Positions 34,935-45,231 of a stretch of DNA of 64,000 nucleotides are shown here, in pieces. The translations under genes were made by a program, and so were the position numbers. Each line of letters opens with the position of its first letter. Positions within the stretch are counted from its first letter, which is position 1. Origin of the DNA: CAZBDU01 sp964490725 (GTDB lineage Bacteria; Spirochaetota; Spirochaetia; SZUA-6; DRHE01); the NCBI GenBank assembly GCA_964490725.1, contig CAZBDU010000019.1, positions 1 through 64,000 of the forward strand, in the 5' to 3' direction. A model generated the notes under the pieces. The model ran no database searches and was not told the DNA's origin. It saw only the letters and a list, made by a program, of their open reading frames with translations.

Positions 34935-34955
34935 AGACTCCTCCTGCGGGGAAAG

Positions 34956-34984
34956 ATCATATAGATTAGCAAAATGGTCAACAA
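34956..34984 (-). promoter_or_regulatory. Promoter candidate for the dienelactone hydrolase gene
   Basis: On the minus strand TTGTTG (34984-34979) and TATGAT (34961-34956) are separated by 17 bases in a short AT-rich stretch directly before the ribosome site. Confidence 0.5.
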
Positions 34985-34994
34985 AGACGCGGCG

Positions 34995-35047
34995 CCGGTG
35001 CGGCGTGGCCGGGGGCTGGATGCACCCGGTGCGGCGTGGCCGGGGGC
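34995..35047. repeat. 22-bp direct repeat between two minus-strand genes
   Basis: The same 22 bases, beginning CCGGTGCGGCGTGGCC, occur at 34995-35016 and 35026-35047, 31 bases apart. They sit in the 156-base gap between the hydrolase and the ICMT-like gene. No gene is visible in the gap. Confidence 0.75.
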
Positions 35048-35090
35048 CGGGCGCCCCACCGAAGCCCCCCCGGCGAGCGCCGCCTGCGCC

Positions 35091-35765
35091 TCAGAGCACC
35101 AACGGCACGAACCGCCGGGTCCGGCTGCGGTACTCCTGGAACTGCTGCCCGTAGCGGGCGGCCAGGTGGGCGTCCAGCTTGGGGATGTTGTAGAGGTAGA
35201 AGAACAGAAACAACAGAACCGGGATGAGGGCGGAAAAGGGGTTTCTGGTCAGCAGGGCGTACCCGCTCACCCAGAGCAGATCGCCGAAGTAGTTGATGTG
35301 CATGGACAGGCCGAAGAGGCCTTGGGTGTAGAGCTTCCCCTGGTTGGCGGGATCCCGTTTCCAGCGGTGGCGCTGGAGCTCCGAGGCCGTGTTCAGAAAG
35401 GATCCCAGCAGGAACAGCGCCGCCCCCAGGCCGTCCACCCAGTCCAGGGGGAGCCTGGTGGCCCGGCCCAGGAGAGCGAAGCCCACGAAGTAGACCGCGA
35501 AGGCCAGCGGCACCGACACCGCCTCTTCTGCCGGAATGCGGCGTCTCAGCAGGTGGAACAGGGTGAGCAGGAGCCTGGCGAACACCACGATGTTGAACCC
35601 GAACAGGACGATTCTGCGCCCCAGGTCGCCCAGCGGGGGCTTTCCCCCGGCGGAGAGCACCCCGGTGAAAAGCACCAGGTAGGAGAGGAGGATCAGCGCC
35701 GCCTCTGAGCCCAGGATGATCAGCTTCTGCGGAAGGCTCGCGTCTTTCCTGGAGTACAGGTCCAT
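35091..35765 (-). CDS. Polytopic membrane protein, ICMT/DUF1295 (steroid reductase-like) type
   Basis: 224-residue integral membrane protein with about six helices. The C-terminal half matches the isoprenylcysteine methyltransferase/steroid 5-alpha-reductase-like family. It includes the block GLFGLSMHINYFGDLLWVSGYALLT with the conserved His/Asn-Tyr-Phe-Gly-Asp, followed by LFFYLYNIPKLDAHLAARYGQQFQEYRSRTRRFVP, in which the E-Y-x-x-R-T end is the family signature. Members bind SAM or NAD(P)H; which applies here cannot be told. It starts two bases before the stop of a broken dehydrogenase gene, so it may have been the next gene of that older operon. Confidence 0.75.
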   Translation of the reverse strand: MDLYSRKDASLPQKLIILGSEAALILLSYLVLFTGVLSAGGKPPLGDLGRRIVLFGFNIVVFARLLLTLFHLLRRRIPAEEAVSVPLAFAVYFVGFALLGRATRLPLDWVDGLGAALFLLGSFLNTASELQRHRWKRDPANQGKLYTQGLFGLSMHINYFGDLLWVSGYALLTRNPFSALIPVLLFLFFYLYNIPKLDAHLAARYGQQFQEYRSRTRRFVPLVL

Positions 35766-35766
35766 C

Positions 35767-35877
35767 CTACTCTCCCCACGAGAAGCCCAGCATCACCTTG
35801 AGGGCCCGGGATGTCCCCTTCGCACCCACCTGGAAGGCCTGGTGGATGTCCGCAAAGGGATAGCGGTGGATGATCAG
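35767..35877 (-). pseudogene. C-terminal remnant of a zinc-type alcohol/polyol dehydrogenase
   Basis: About 36 codons remain, reading LIIHRYPFADIHQAFQVGAK and ending SRALKVMLGFSWGE before TAG. The pattern (H-R-Y/F-P-x-x-x-I-x-x-A-F followed by A-L-K-V-M-L) is the usual C-terminal tail of medium-chain zinc dehydrogenases of the sorbitol/threonine dehydrogenase type. The frame continues without similarity upstream, and no catalytic or NAD-binding domain is present. The upstream break is near 35880, directly beside GAGTGAACCGG, which matches the tandem-repeat unit of the 16-kb array. This suggests deletion or rearrangement. Confidence 0.7.
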
Positions 35878-35988
35878 TGAAGCACGAGTGAACCGGCAAG
35901 TCAAGAGACCGCCGATCGATCGATCAACGAATACTCAACGAAACACCGCAGCCGCGCCAGCCGCGTTCCGCGTTCCCGTCGTGGCGAG

Positions 35989-36018
35989 TTGACGTGTGCT
36001 CGCACCTTCATGTAGGCT
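35989..36018 (+). promoter_or_regulatory. Promoter candidate for the sugar isomerase gene
   Basis: TTGACG (35989-35994) and TAGGCT (36013-36018) with an 18-base spacer; transcription would start about 36025 and the ATG is at 36056. The interval 35880-35988 holds no gene; it contains a short CGAT run (near 35917). Confidence 0.45.
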
Positions 36019-36055
36019 GAAGCCCTGAAGCAGCGAAGGAAAGCAAGGATCTGAG

Positions 36056-36868
36056 ATGAAGCTGTCCCTGACCAGCACCCCGGGTGCATCGGAGTTTGCG
36101 CCCATCCTGCTGCGCGGCTCTCCGCGGCAGGCCTTCGAGCTGGCCAGGAAGACCGGGCTGCAGGGGGTGGAGCTCCACCTGAGGCGTCCCGAGGACGTGG
36201 ACCCCGAAGAGATCGTGCGTCTTTGCCGCGAGCACGAGCTGGCTGTGCCCACCCTGGGGACCGGCATGGCCGCCGGCCAGGACGGCCTGACCTTTTCCAG
36301 CCCCGACGCCTCGGTGCGTGAGAAGGCGGTGGACATCATCCGGCGGCACATCGACCTGGCGGCGCAGATCGGATCGGGGGTCACCATCGGACTGATCTTC
36401 GGCAGCGCCGGTCGGGAGCCCGCGGAACGGCGCCGGCGGATGGGCTACGCCGTCTCCTGCATGAAGGAGTGCGCGGAGCACGCCGCCCGGCGGGGAGTGA
36501 AGCTCTTCCTGGAGCCGCTGAATCGCTACGAATCGGACTGCCTCAACCGCCTCGAAGAGGCAGCGGAGGTGGCTGCCGGGATCGGCGGGGACAGCGTCCG
36601 GCTGCTGGCGGACACCTTTCACATGAACATAGAGGAGCCGGACCCGGCGCAGGCTGTGAGGCAGTTCGGGGGCCTTCTCGGGCACGTGCACCTGGTGGAC
36701 AGCAACCGCGAGGCTCCGGGCCACGGCCATGCAGACCTGGGCTCTGTGGTGGCGGCCCTGCGCGGAGCCGGCTTCCAGGGCTTTCTCTCCTTCGAGATCC
36801 TGCCCCGGCCGGAGGCGATGCGAGCGCTGGAGGACGCGGCCGCCTGCGCGCGGGGGTTGTTGGCCTAG
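36056..36868 (+). CDS. Sugar phosphate isomerase/epimerase family protein (xylose isomerase-like TIM barrel)
   Basis: 270-residue metal-dependent TIM barrel of the AP endonuclease 2/xylose isomerase-like superfamily. Metal-ligand blocks are visible: Glu in VKLFLEPLNRYE, Asp and His in LLADTFHMNIEE, His in LGHVHLVDSNREAPGHGH and the late Glu in GFLSFEILPRPE. This pattern fits hydroxypyruvate isomerase, tagatose or psicose epimerase relatives. AAGGA precedes the ATG. It stands between the 3' ends of two broken genes (a dehydrogenase and a sugar permease), so it is probably the survivor of a sugar-utilisation locus. Substrate unknown. Confidence 0.85.
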   Translation: MKLSLTSTPGASEFAPILLRGSPRQAFELARKTGLQGVELHLRRPEDVDPEEIVRLCREHELAVPTLGTGMAAGQDGLTFSSPDASVREKAVDIIRRHIDLAAQIGSGVTIGLIFGSAGREPAERRRRMGYAVSCMKECAEHAARRGVKLFLEPLNRYESDCLNRLEEAAEVAAGIGGDSVRLLADTFHMNIEEPDPAQAVRQFGGLLGHVHLVDSNREAPGHGHADLGSVVAALRGAGFQGFLSFEILPRPEAMRALEDAAACARGLLA

Positions 36869-36873
36869 CCCCC

Positions 36874-36981
36874 GGCGAGGTGTCCGCCACGGCGGCGCCG
36901 GGCACCGTGCCCATCTTCATCCCGGGGCTGATTCTCCAGCGCTGCCTGGTGCGGGGGCTGTCCCTGGGCTCGCTGAAGTAG
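36874..36981 (+). pseudogene. C-terminal remnant of a MalG-type sugar permease
   Basis: Just after the isomerase stop, one frame reads GEVSATAAPGTVPIFIPG, then LILQRCLVRGLSLGSLK and TAG. The second segment is the typical end of carbohydrate permeases (LQRYFVRGLTLGAVKG). About 35 codons survive; none of the five upstream helices or the EAA loop is present. The permease probably belonged to a sugar ABC operon reduced by deletion. No gene start or ribosome site serves it. Confidence 0.65.
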
Positions 36982-36985
36982 GGCC

Positions 36986-37033
36986 GGCGCACCGGCGGGC
37001 GCGGGGCGGCCCGTCGGGGCCGCGCGGGTGCGC

Positions 37034-37034
<1 letters not shown>
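36986..37034. terminator. Long stem-loop between convergent units
   Basis: GGCGCACC (36986-36993) pairs with GGTGCGCC (37027-37034), with an inner stem GCGGCCC/GGGCCGC. It ends at the last base of the glycogen phosphorylase stop codon and can serve both converging transcripts. There is no T-run. Confidence 0.5.
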
Positions 37035-39556
<2,522 letters not shown>

Positions 39557-39662
39557 CGCGTTCGCCTCCTTGCATGCGGTGCATGGGGTACGCCGGCGCC
39601 GCGGCGCCACTCCGGCGGGCGTCCCTTCAGGGGCCCTGCGGCCCGATCCTGCGTACTTGCGT

Positions 39663-39668
39663 ATTATA
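39663..39668 (-). promoter_or_regulatory. Extended -10 promoter of glgP
   Basis: On the minus strand TGCTATAAT gives a consensus -10 (TATAAT) preceded by the TGn extension, about 107 bases before the glgP ATG. No clear -35, as expected for an extended -10 promoter. Confidence 0.5.
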
Positions 39669-39722
39669 GCAGTATTGCCCCGGCGGGACGATCTCGTGCT
39701 ATCATGAAAAAAGGAGGGACCG

Positions 39723-39989
39723 ATGCGCCGGGTGTTGATCATCGTGGGCCTGTTCGTCATCTGCTTCTTCGGAATGTGGTGGCTGTTCTACAGGACGGGG
39801 ATAGCCGGGTTCCCGGCCATCGGGTATCGCGACGAGCTGTGGTTCGTCATTCCCCCCAAGTGGTTCGTGGTGGTCTCTGCCCTGGCCGCGGGGTTGCTCT
39901 ACGTCCTGGGCCTGCTCCTGGCCCAGATGCTCCGGCGCCTGTCCCCGCGCCGCAAGGACGCCGACGGCAGGCGGGATCCCTCTCGCTGA
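39723..39989 (+). CDS. Small two-helix membrane protein
   Basis: Not recognised. The 88 residues have two hydrophobic helices (about 4-22, VLIIVGLFVICFFGMWWLF; about 48-70, FVVVSALAAGLLYVLGLLLAQML), a short external loop containing GYRDELWFVIPPKW and a very basic C-terminal tail (RRLSPRRKDADGRRD). AAGGAGG precedes the ATG at good spacing, so it is probably real. It is divergent from glgP. Nothing suggests a function. Confidence 0.65.
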   Translation: MRRVLIIVGLFVICFFGMWWLFYRTGIAGFPAIGYRDELWFVIPPKWFVVVSALAAGLLYVLGLLLAQMLRRLSPRRKDADGRRDPSR

Positions 39990-40054
39990 GGGCGCGCCTC
40001 GCCCCGGGCTCCGGCGGCGGCTCTGCCTCGCCGCCGCGGGACCTTCGCCGGTCC

Positions 40055-40561
40055 TCAGGACCCCAGCCGGATGCTCTCCAGGCTCTCGATCAGCTTCTCC
40101 CGGTACTCTCGGTAGACGGTGTGCTCCCCTCCCGCCTCGGCGATAACGATGCGGTCGCCGAAGACCAGCAGCGCGGTCAGGTAGATGGCATCCTGGTTCC
40201 CGTAGGGGATCGCCCACTCGTAGAAGACCCCTTCCCCTGCGCCGCTGAAGCGCTGCTGCCCACCGATGGCGCGGTAGCCTTCCTGGCTCAGGTGGTGCCG
40301 GAGCGCCTCGCTCCAGAAGGACAGGTCCTTGCGCGGGCTGTTGGCCACGGTGCGCACCCGGTACAGCAGCCCTTCCGGGCTGACGGCCCGGTACACCTCG
40401 CGGCCCTCCTCTTCGGCGAAGCCCGAGGGTGCCTGCACCCGCAGGGTGGGCGCGGTCCGGCAGGAGAACAGCGCCCCCAGGACGGCCAGGAGCGCCAGGG
40501 CGGGAAGGATGCAGGGGGCGGGCGGGCGTGGGGATCTGCGGATTCTGCGGGCGGCGTTCAC
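40055..40561 (-). CDS. Lipoprotein paralogous to the C-terminal domain of the gene two upstream
   Basis: 168-residue lipoprotein: signal peptide with lipobox ALFSC near residue 30, then a globular domain (about 45-168). The segment SPEGLLYRVRTVANSPRKDLSFWSEALRHHL aligns with SPEGTQVRAGSVPNHPRGDAAFWQKALMVHL in the C-terminal domain of the 41169-42443 product. So this gene plus the next one upstream (40558-41169) together correspond to that single longer protein. GTG 40561 overlaps the preceding stop (GTGA), giving strict coupling. Function unknown; probably periplasm-facing. Confidence 0.75.
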   Translation of the reverse strand: MNAARRIRRSPRPPAPCILPALALLAVLGALFSCRTAPTLRVQAPSGFAEEEGREVYRAVSPEGLLYRVRTVANSPRKDLSFWSEALRHHLSQEGYRAIGGQQRFSGAGEGVFYEWAIPYGNQDAIYLTALLVFGDRIVIAEAGGEHTVYREYREKLIESLESIRLGS

Positions 40562-41169
40562 GGGAAGATCCCCTCCTGCATGAACATGTAGAAGTCGATG
40601 TCGTTGATCCAGGGGAAGGAGGAGGGGATGTTCTCCGGCAGGGTCTGCTCCCGGAAGCGGAAGGAGACCTCCGCCAGGGCCATCCTGCGGTCCACCTCCA
40701 GCTTCCGCAGCGCCCCTTTCAGGCGTTCGATCTCCTGGAGGAGGCCCATCACCTCCCGCTCGATCGCCAGCGTTCCCTCGACGCCGGCTTGGTCGATGAA
40801 AGAAAGGTTCTTCTGCAGTATCTGCTCGCGGCTGCTGATCTGGGAGCGGACTCTCAGCAGCTTCTCCCGCAGGTCCGTGGCCCGGGGGTCGAACCGGACG
40901 ACCTGCTCGGCAACCTCCTCCAGGAATGCCCGCAACCGGCCCACCTGGGAGGCGGGGAAGCGAATGACGGCCCGCTCGTTGGAGCGCAGGAGAAAGTACC
41001 CCCCTTGCTCCTCGGCCCAGCTGGCGATCCGCCCGGCGGCCCGGTCGGGGTCCGCCACCAGCAGCATGGCCGTCACATGGTGGAACAGGTACGGCTCCTC
41101 CGCTCCCGCCGCTGCGGTGGCGAGCAGGAGCAGCAGTAGTGTCGCCGCCAGGGGCGCGCGTCCGGCCAT
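40558..41169 (-). CDS. Exported coiled-coil protein related to DUF4349
   Basis: 203 residues with a signal peptide (ending TAAAGAEE). A domain follows with GGYFLLRSNERAVIRFPASQVGRLRAFL, then a long coiled coil (about 95-165; REQILQKNLSFIDQ and MGLLQEIERLKGALRKLEVDRR), and a final ESFPWINDIDF-like phrase (SFPWINDIDF). Its order of blocks matches the central part of the fused protein encoded just upstream (GGYVEASYELRILVRVPAARF, coiled coil, PFPWIAGLN). In DUF4349 proteins such a coiled coil leads to a C-terminal membrane helix; here none is present. ATG overlaps the upstream stop (TGATG). Confidence 0.75.
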   Translation of the reverse strand: MAGRAPLAATLLLLLLATAAAGAEEPYLFHHVTAMLLVADPDRAAGRIASWAEEQGGYFLLRSNERAVIRFPASQVGRLRAFLEEVAEQVVRFDPRATDLREKLLRVRSQISSREQILQKNLSFIDQAGVEGTLAIEREVMGLLQEIERLKGALRKLEVDRRMALAEVSFRFREQTLPENIPSSFPWINDIDFYMFMQEGIFP

Positions 41170-42443
41170 CAGCGGGCACCCTGGTCCACGTTCATGCGGT
41201 CCGCCCGCATCCCTTCCAGGGCGGCGCGGACCCCCGGCAATCTCCGCTGCACGGCATCGGAATCGGGGAAGAACACTTCGACCACCAGCAGGTCCTCCGC
41301 GCCGGAGACGACCCCCACCAGATAGGAGTAGGGTGTGCGGTCCTTGCTGGTGAAGAGCACCGCCCTCAGGGCTCCGATCTCCATGGGCCGGGCGCTGCGG
41401 TACAGGCCGCCCAGATGGACCATCAGGGCCTTCTGCCAGAACGCGGCGTCCCCCCGGGGGTGGTTGGGCACAGAGCCCGCCCGTACCTGGGTCCCCTCCG
41501 GAGACTCCGCAAGGAAGATCCTCTGACCCTCGAAAACGGCGAACTCCTCTCCCAGGGACAGCTCCAGGCGGCCGCGCAGCTCCCCCAGGGTGGGCCGGAT
41601 GGGGTTCAGGCCGGCGATCCAGGGAAAGGGGATCTCCCGGCGCCGGGCCTGCTCCTGCTCCAACCGGGGAACCAGCTCCACGCTGAGGCGGGAGAAGGCC
41701 ACCCGGCGCTCCAGGAGGTCCAGGGTGAGGCGGATCTTCTCGATCTCCTCAGTGAGCCGGCGAATTTCCCTCAGGATCTTCAGCCGCTGCTCCACGTTGT
41801 CCGTTCTTTCCAGCAGGGCGTAGAGTCTCTCCCGGGTCTTCTCGGCCACCCGGATGCGCGCCTGCAGGTCGGTGAACTCTTCAGTCACGTCCTGGGTTTG
41901 CACCGCTTTGTTCAGCACTTCTCCCAGGTCGAGGATTTGCTGGAAAAGCTCCTCGAAGCGGGCGGCGGGGACCCGTACGAGGATGCGCAGCTCGTAGGAG
42001 GCCTCCACGTATCCTCCGGCCCCTACGGCGATTGCGGCGATCCGTTTCTTGCTCTCCTGGGGGTCGTCCACCAGGAGGCGCCCGAACCCGGAATAGACGC
42101 GCTTTCGGGCCTGGGAGGGCTCCTGCCCCGGTTCCCCCGCCGGGGACGGTGCCTGGCCGGCGGACGCCGCGGGCCCGCCTCCGGCCGGCGCCGATTCCGG
42201 CGCCGCCGTGAGTGACGGCGCGGCCGTGCCGGCGGCCGGCGCAGCCTTGCCGGGCGCCCCCGCAGCCCTTGGGGCCTCGGCTTCGCCGCCGTAGTCCCCA
42301 CCCAGCGTCGGCGTGGCGGTCCTGAAGGAGGTACAGCCGCCCAGGGCGGCGGCCAGGAGGGCCGCCAGGGCCAGGCAGGCCCGGCCGGGGCGGGCGGCTG
42401 GAGGCAGCCCCGCAAGGCGCTCGATGGATCTCCCCCTCTCCAC
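41169..42443 (-). CDS. Lipoprotein with DUF4349-like coiled coil fused to an extra C-terminal domain
   Basis: About 424 residues. Lipoprotein signal ends at ALGGC (about residue 34). An Ala/Pro/Gly-rich linker (about 40-110) leads to the DUF4349-like domain (SGFGRLLVDDPQESKKRIAAIAVGAGGYVE, then a coiled coil about 195-265), a PFPWIAGLNPIRP phrase and a C-terminal domain (about 300-424) homologous to the lipoprotein at 40055-40561. It is thus a fused counterpart of the two genes downstream. GTG 42443 was chosen because it gives a compact lipoprotein signal; GTG 42476 is an alternative. It is the first gene of the coupled trio and divergent from the cob operon. Confidence 0.75.
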   Translation of the reverse strand: MERGRSIERLAGLPPAARPGRACLALAALLAAALGGCTSFRTATPTLGGDYGGEAEAPRAAGAPGKAAPAAGTAAPSLTAAPESAPAGGGPAASAGQAPSPAGEPGQEPSQARKRVYSGFGRLLVDDPQESKKRIAAIAVGAGGYVEASYELRILVRVPAARFEELFQQILDLGEVLNKAVQTQDVTEEFTDLQARIRVAEKTRERLYALLERTDNVEQRLKILREIRRLTEEIEKIRLTLDLLERRVAFSRLSVELVPRLEQEQARRREIPFPWIAGLNPIRPTLGELRGRLELSLGEEFAVFEGQRIFLAESPEGTQVRAGSVPNHPRGDAAFWQKALMVHLGGLYRSARPMEIGALRAVLFTSKDRTPYSYLVGVVSGAEDLLVVEVFFPDSDAVQRRLPGVRAALEGMRADRMNVDQGAR

Positions 42444-42503
42444 GGGAAACCAGTATGTCCCACTTTCGGCGTTCACACACAGGAAGCCGCAACCTCTGCC
42501 GCC

Positions 42504-42532
42504 TTGACAAGCGGAGCAGCCTCGGCTAGAGT
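42504..42532 (+). promoter_or_regulatory. Sigma-70 promoter of the cob operon
   Basis: Consensus TTGACA (42504-42509) and TAGAGT (42527-42532) with a 17-base spacer. Transcription would begin about 42539, immediately before the riboswitch. Confidence 0.75.
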
Positions 42533-42540
42533 CGAGTAGT

Positions 42541-42735
42541 TGCAGGCGCGCATCAGCGCTCAAAAAGGGAAGCGGGTGAGAGTCCCGCACGCCCCCAGGC
42601 ACTGTGATGGGTGAAGAGCCGTCGTGTATGCCACTGCCGCGGCGCGGCGGGAAGGCGCGGCGGGTCGACGGCCGGTGCAACCCGGCCGCAGCCCCCAGTC
42701 AGGAGACCTGCCTGCAGCGAAGCAGGACGATTCAC
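42541..42735 (+). promoter_or_regulatory. Cobalamin riboswitch
   Basis: The leader shows conserved cobalamin aptamer blocks: GGGAAGCGGGTGAGAGTCCC followed by the ACTGTGA core (to about 42608), and the B12 box GTCAGGAGACCTGCC at about 42698-42713. It lies between a strong promoter and cobU. When adenosylcobalamin is bound such leaders usually reduce downstream expression. No terminator with a T-run was seen in 42736-42858, so control may be at translation initiation through the GGAGGGAGTG region near 42817. Exact ends are approximate. Confidence 0.9.
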
Positions 42736-42858
42736 TGGGTGCTGAGCGACTGTTGCCCTCCCTGAGCCCGATCACGGACGACACGTTGCGAACGCCCCTT
42801 TCCTGCAGCCCTGCGGAGGGAGTGTGATCGACGTGAACGCGGAAGCGGAGCCGGCCCG

Positions 42859-43401
42859 ATGGGACGCCTGATCCTGGTGCTGGGCGGGGCCCGGAGCGGC
42901 AAGAGCCGTTTCGCCCAGGACCTCGCCGTGGGGATCCAGGCCGCCCGGGGGGGAAGCGCGACCTTCGTGGCCACCGCTGCGGCCGGGGATCGCGAAATGG
43001 AGCAGCGCATAGACCGCCACCGCGCCGACCGGCCCGCCGGCTGGGACACCCTGGAGGCGCAGGTGAAGGTGGCCTCGGCCCTGGCGGCCGTCGGGTCCGG
43101 CTGCTCGGTGATGTTGGTGGACTGCCTGACCCTCCTGGCCAGCAACGTGCTCCTCGCCGCCGGCGATCCCGGCTCCGCCACGGAACGGATGCGGCGGGAG
43201 GTGGAGGAAATGGTGCGGGTGGTACGCGCCGGCGGCGCGGACGCCGTGGTGGTTTCCAACGAGGTGGGGTTGGGAGTGGTGCCTTCCACTGCCCTGGGCC
43301 GGGCCTTTCGGGACCTGGCGGGAGGCGCCAACCAGTGGATGGCGGCGGAGGCCGACGAGGTCTACTTCCTGGTGGCCGGGCTCCCGCAGCGGCTGAAATG
43401 A
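42859..43401 (+). CDS. cobU: Adenosylcobinamide kinase / adenosylcobinamide-phosphate guanylyltransferase
   Basis: Bifunctional enzyme of the nucleotide-loop pathway: phosphorylates adenosylcobinamide and attaches GMP. The 180 residues are family length. P-loop GGARSGKS is at 9-16; the guanylylated His is probably H54 in RIDRHRADRP; VDCLTLLASN and VVVSNEVGLGVVP are the other conserved blocks. First gene after the cobalamin riboswitch, 40 bases before cobT. Confidence 0.96.
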   Translation: MGRLILVLGGARSGKSRFAQDLAVGIQAARGGSATFVATAAAGDREMEQRIDRHRADRPAGWDTLEAQVKVASALAAVGSGCSVMLVDCLTLLASNVLLAAGDPGSATERMRREVEEMVRVVRAGGADAVVVSNEVGLGVVPSTALGRAFRDLAGGANQWMAAEADEVYFLVAGLPQRLK

Positions 43402-43441
43402 CCCGCCCGGCCTCCCTCTGGCCGGGCCGCAGGAGGATGAC

Positions 43442-44500
43442 ATGGGGACCCTGGAAGAGACGATTGAGGCCGTGGCGCCTCTGGACTCCCAGGCCATGGC
43501 CGCCGCCGGCCGCCGCCAGGCCAGCCTGACCAAGCCGCCCGGCAGCCTGGGAAGGCTGGAGGAGCTGTCCATCCGCCTGGCCGGCATCCGCCGCACGCCC
43601 TCTCCGCAGGTGAGCCGCAAGTGCATCGTCACCATGGCGGCGGACCACGGAGTGGTGGCCGAGGGGGTGACCCGGTATCCCCAGGCCGTGACGGCCCAGA
43701 TGGTGCTGAACTTCCTGGGAGGGGGTGCCGCGGTGAACGTGCTGGCCCGGCACGTGGGCGCCAGGGTCGTGGTGGTGGACGCAGGGGTCGCCGGCGAGCT
43801 TCCGCAGCACCCCGGGCTGGTGGCCCTGCGCGTGGCAGCCGGGACCCGCAACATGGCGCACGGACCCGCGATGAGCGTGGAAGAGGCTCGAGCCTCCCTG
43901 GAGGCGGGGATCACCGTGGTGGAAGGGGAGGAGCGCCGGGGCCTGGACATCCTGGGCGTGGGGGAGATGGGAATCGGGAATACCACTGCGGCCAGCGCCG
44001 TGACGGCGGCGGTGACGGGCTGCAGCCCCGGGGAGGTGACCGGCCGGGGCACCGGTCTGGACGACCTGGAGCTCGCGCACAAGGTGGAGGTGGTGGCCCG
44101 GGCCCTGGCGGCCAACCGGCCGCGGCGGGGGGACGGCCTGGACGTTCTGGCCAAGGTGGGCGGGTTCGAGATCGGGGCCATGGCCGGGGCCATGATCGCC
44201 GCTGCGGCGCGCCACCTGCCGGTGGTGCTGGACGGCTTCATCTGCGGCGCGGCCGCGCTGGTGGCGGTGCTGCTGGCCCCCCGGGTGAAGGAGTATCTGG
44301 TGGCCTCCCACCGCTCGGTGGAGGTCGGCCACTCCCGGCTGCTGGAGCACCTGGGCCTGGAGCCCCTTCTGGACCTGGATCTGCGCCTGGGAGAGGGTAC
44401 CGGCGCCGCCCTGGGGATCTCCCTGGCGGAGGCCTCCTGCCGCATCCTGGCCGAGATGGCCACCTTCGAGGGGGCGGGGGTGTCGGGAGCGCAGGAGTGA
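43442..44500 (+). CDS. cobT: Nicotinate-nucleotide--dimethylbenzimidazole phosphoribosyltransferase
   Basis: Activates the lower-ligand base (DMB or another base) to its alpha-riboside phosphate for cobamide assembly. The 352 residues show all main blocks: TKPPGSLGRLEELSIRLAGI, MAADHGVVAEGVTRYPQAVT, FLGGGAAVNVLA, GEMGIGNTTAASAV, LVASHRSVEVGH and catalytic E318 in LRLGEGTGAAL. AGGAGG precedes the ATG. Its TGA overlaps the GTG of cobS. Confidence 0.97.
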   Translation: MGTLEETIEAVAPLDSQAMAAAGRRQASLTKPPGSLGRLEELSIRLAGIRRTPSPQVSRKCIVTMAADHGVVAEGVTRYPQAVTAQMVLNFLGGGAAVNVLARHVGARVVVVDAGVAGELPQHPGLVALRVAAGTRNMAHGPAMSVEEARASLEAGITVVEGEERRGLDILGVGEMGIGNTTAASAVTAAVTGCSPGEVTGRGTGLDDLELAHKVEVVARALAANRPRRGDGLDVLAKVGGFEIGAMAGAMIAAAARHLPVVLDGFICGAAALVAVLLAPRVKEYLVASHRSVEVGHSRLLEHLGLEPLLDLDLRLGEGTGAALGISLAEASCRILAEMATFEGAGVSGAQE

Positions 44501-45231
44501 ACCCGCTCCACGCGCTGCGGTTCCTGACGGTCCTGCCGGTCCCCCGGGGGCGCGTGGACGAGCGCGCCCTGGGCCGCGCCAGCGGCTGGTTTCCCCTGGC
44601 GGGAGCGGTGCTGGGAGCGATCCTGGCCGGGGCGTCCTGGGCGGGGGGGCGGCTGTGGCCGCCGCTGGCCGTGGGCGCCGTGGTGACGGTGCTGTGGGCC
44701 GTGCTCACCCGCGGCCTGCACCTGGACGGCCTGGCGGACAGCGCCGACGGGCTGGGCGGCGCCTTCACCCGGGAGCGCCGCCTGGAGATCATGAAGGACA
44801 GCCGGGTGGGGGTGTTCGGGGTGCTGGCGGTGGCCGCCGTGCTTCTGCTGAAGACGGCGTTCCTGGCGGGCGTTCCCCCTTCAGCCCGGCTTCGCCTCCT
44901 GGTGGCGGTGCCGGTGATGGGCCGCTGGGCAATGCTCCTGGTCCTGTTCGCCTTCCCCGCGGCCGGGGAGGGGATGGGCCGGCGCTTCAAGGGCCACTGT
45001 CGCTGGCCGCAGCTGGCGGTGGGCACCGTGACGGCCGGCGCGGCGGCGGCTGCCCTGTTTGGGCTGCCGGGGCTGGGGGCCCTGGGCGGGGTGGGCGCGG
45101 CTGCGGCCCTGTGCGGTCTGGGCTTCACCCGCGCCCTGGGGGGGCTGACCGGAGACGGCTACGGAGCCGTCTGCGAGCTGGCGGAATGCCTGGCCCTGGC
45201 GGTGCTGGCGGCCTTGCCGGGCTCGCCGTGA
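44497..45231 (+). CDS. cobS: Adenosylcobinamide-GDP ribazoletransferase (cobalamin synthase)
   Basis: Integral membrane enzyme joining adenosylcobinamide-GDP and the alpha-riboside to finish the cobamide. The 244 residues contain several hydrophobic helices and the family signature HLDGLADSADGLGG, followed by MKDSRVGVFG. The late block GLTGDGYGAVCELAE is also conserved. GTG 44497 overlaps the cobT stop; the frame is open upstream. The stop overlaps the GTG of the CbiR-like gene, so all three are coupled. Confidence 0.96.
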   Translation: MNPLHALRFLTVLPVPRGRVDERALGRASGWFPLAGAVLGAILAGASWAGGRLWPPLAVGAVVTVLWAVLTRGLHLDGLADSADGLGGAFTRERRLEIMKDSRVGVFGVLAVAAVLLLKTAFLAGVPPSARLRLLVAVPVMGRWAMLLVLFAFPAAGEGMGRRFKGHCRWPQLAVGTVTAGAAAAALFGLPGLGALGGVGAAAALCGLGFTRALGGLTGDGYGAVCELAECLALAVLAALPGSP

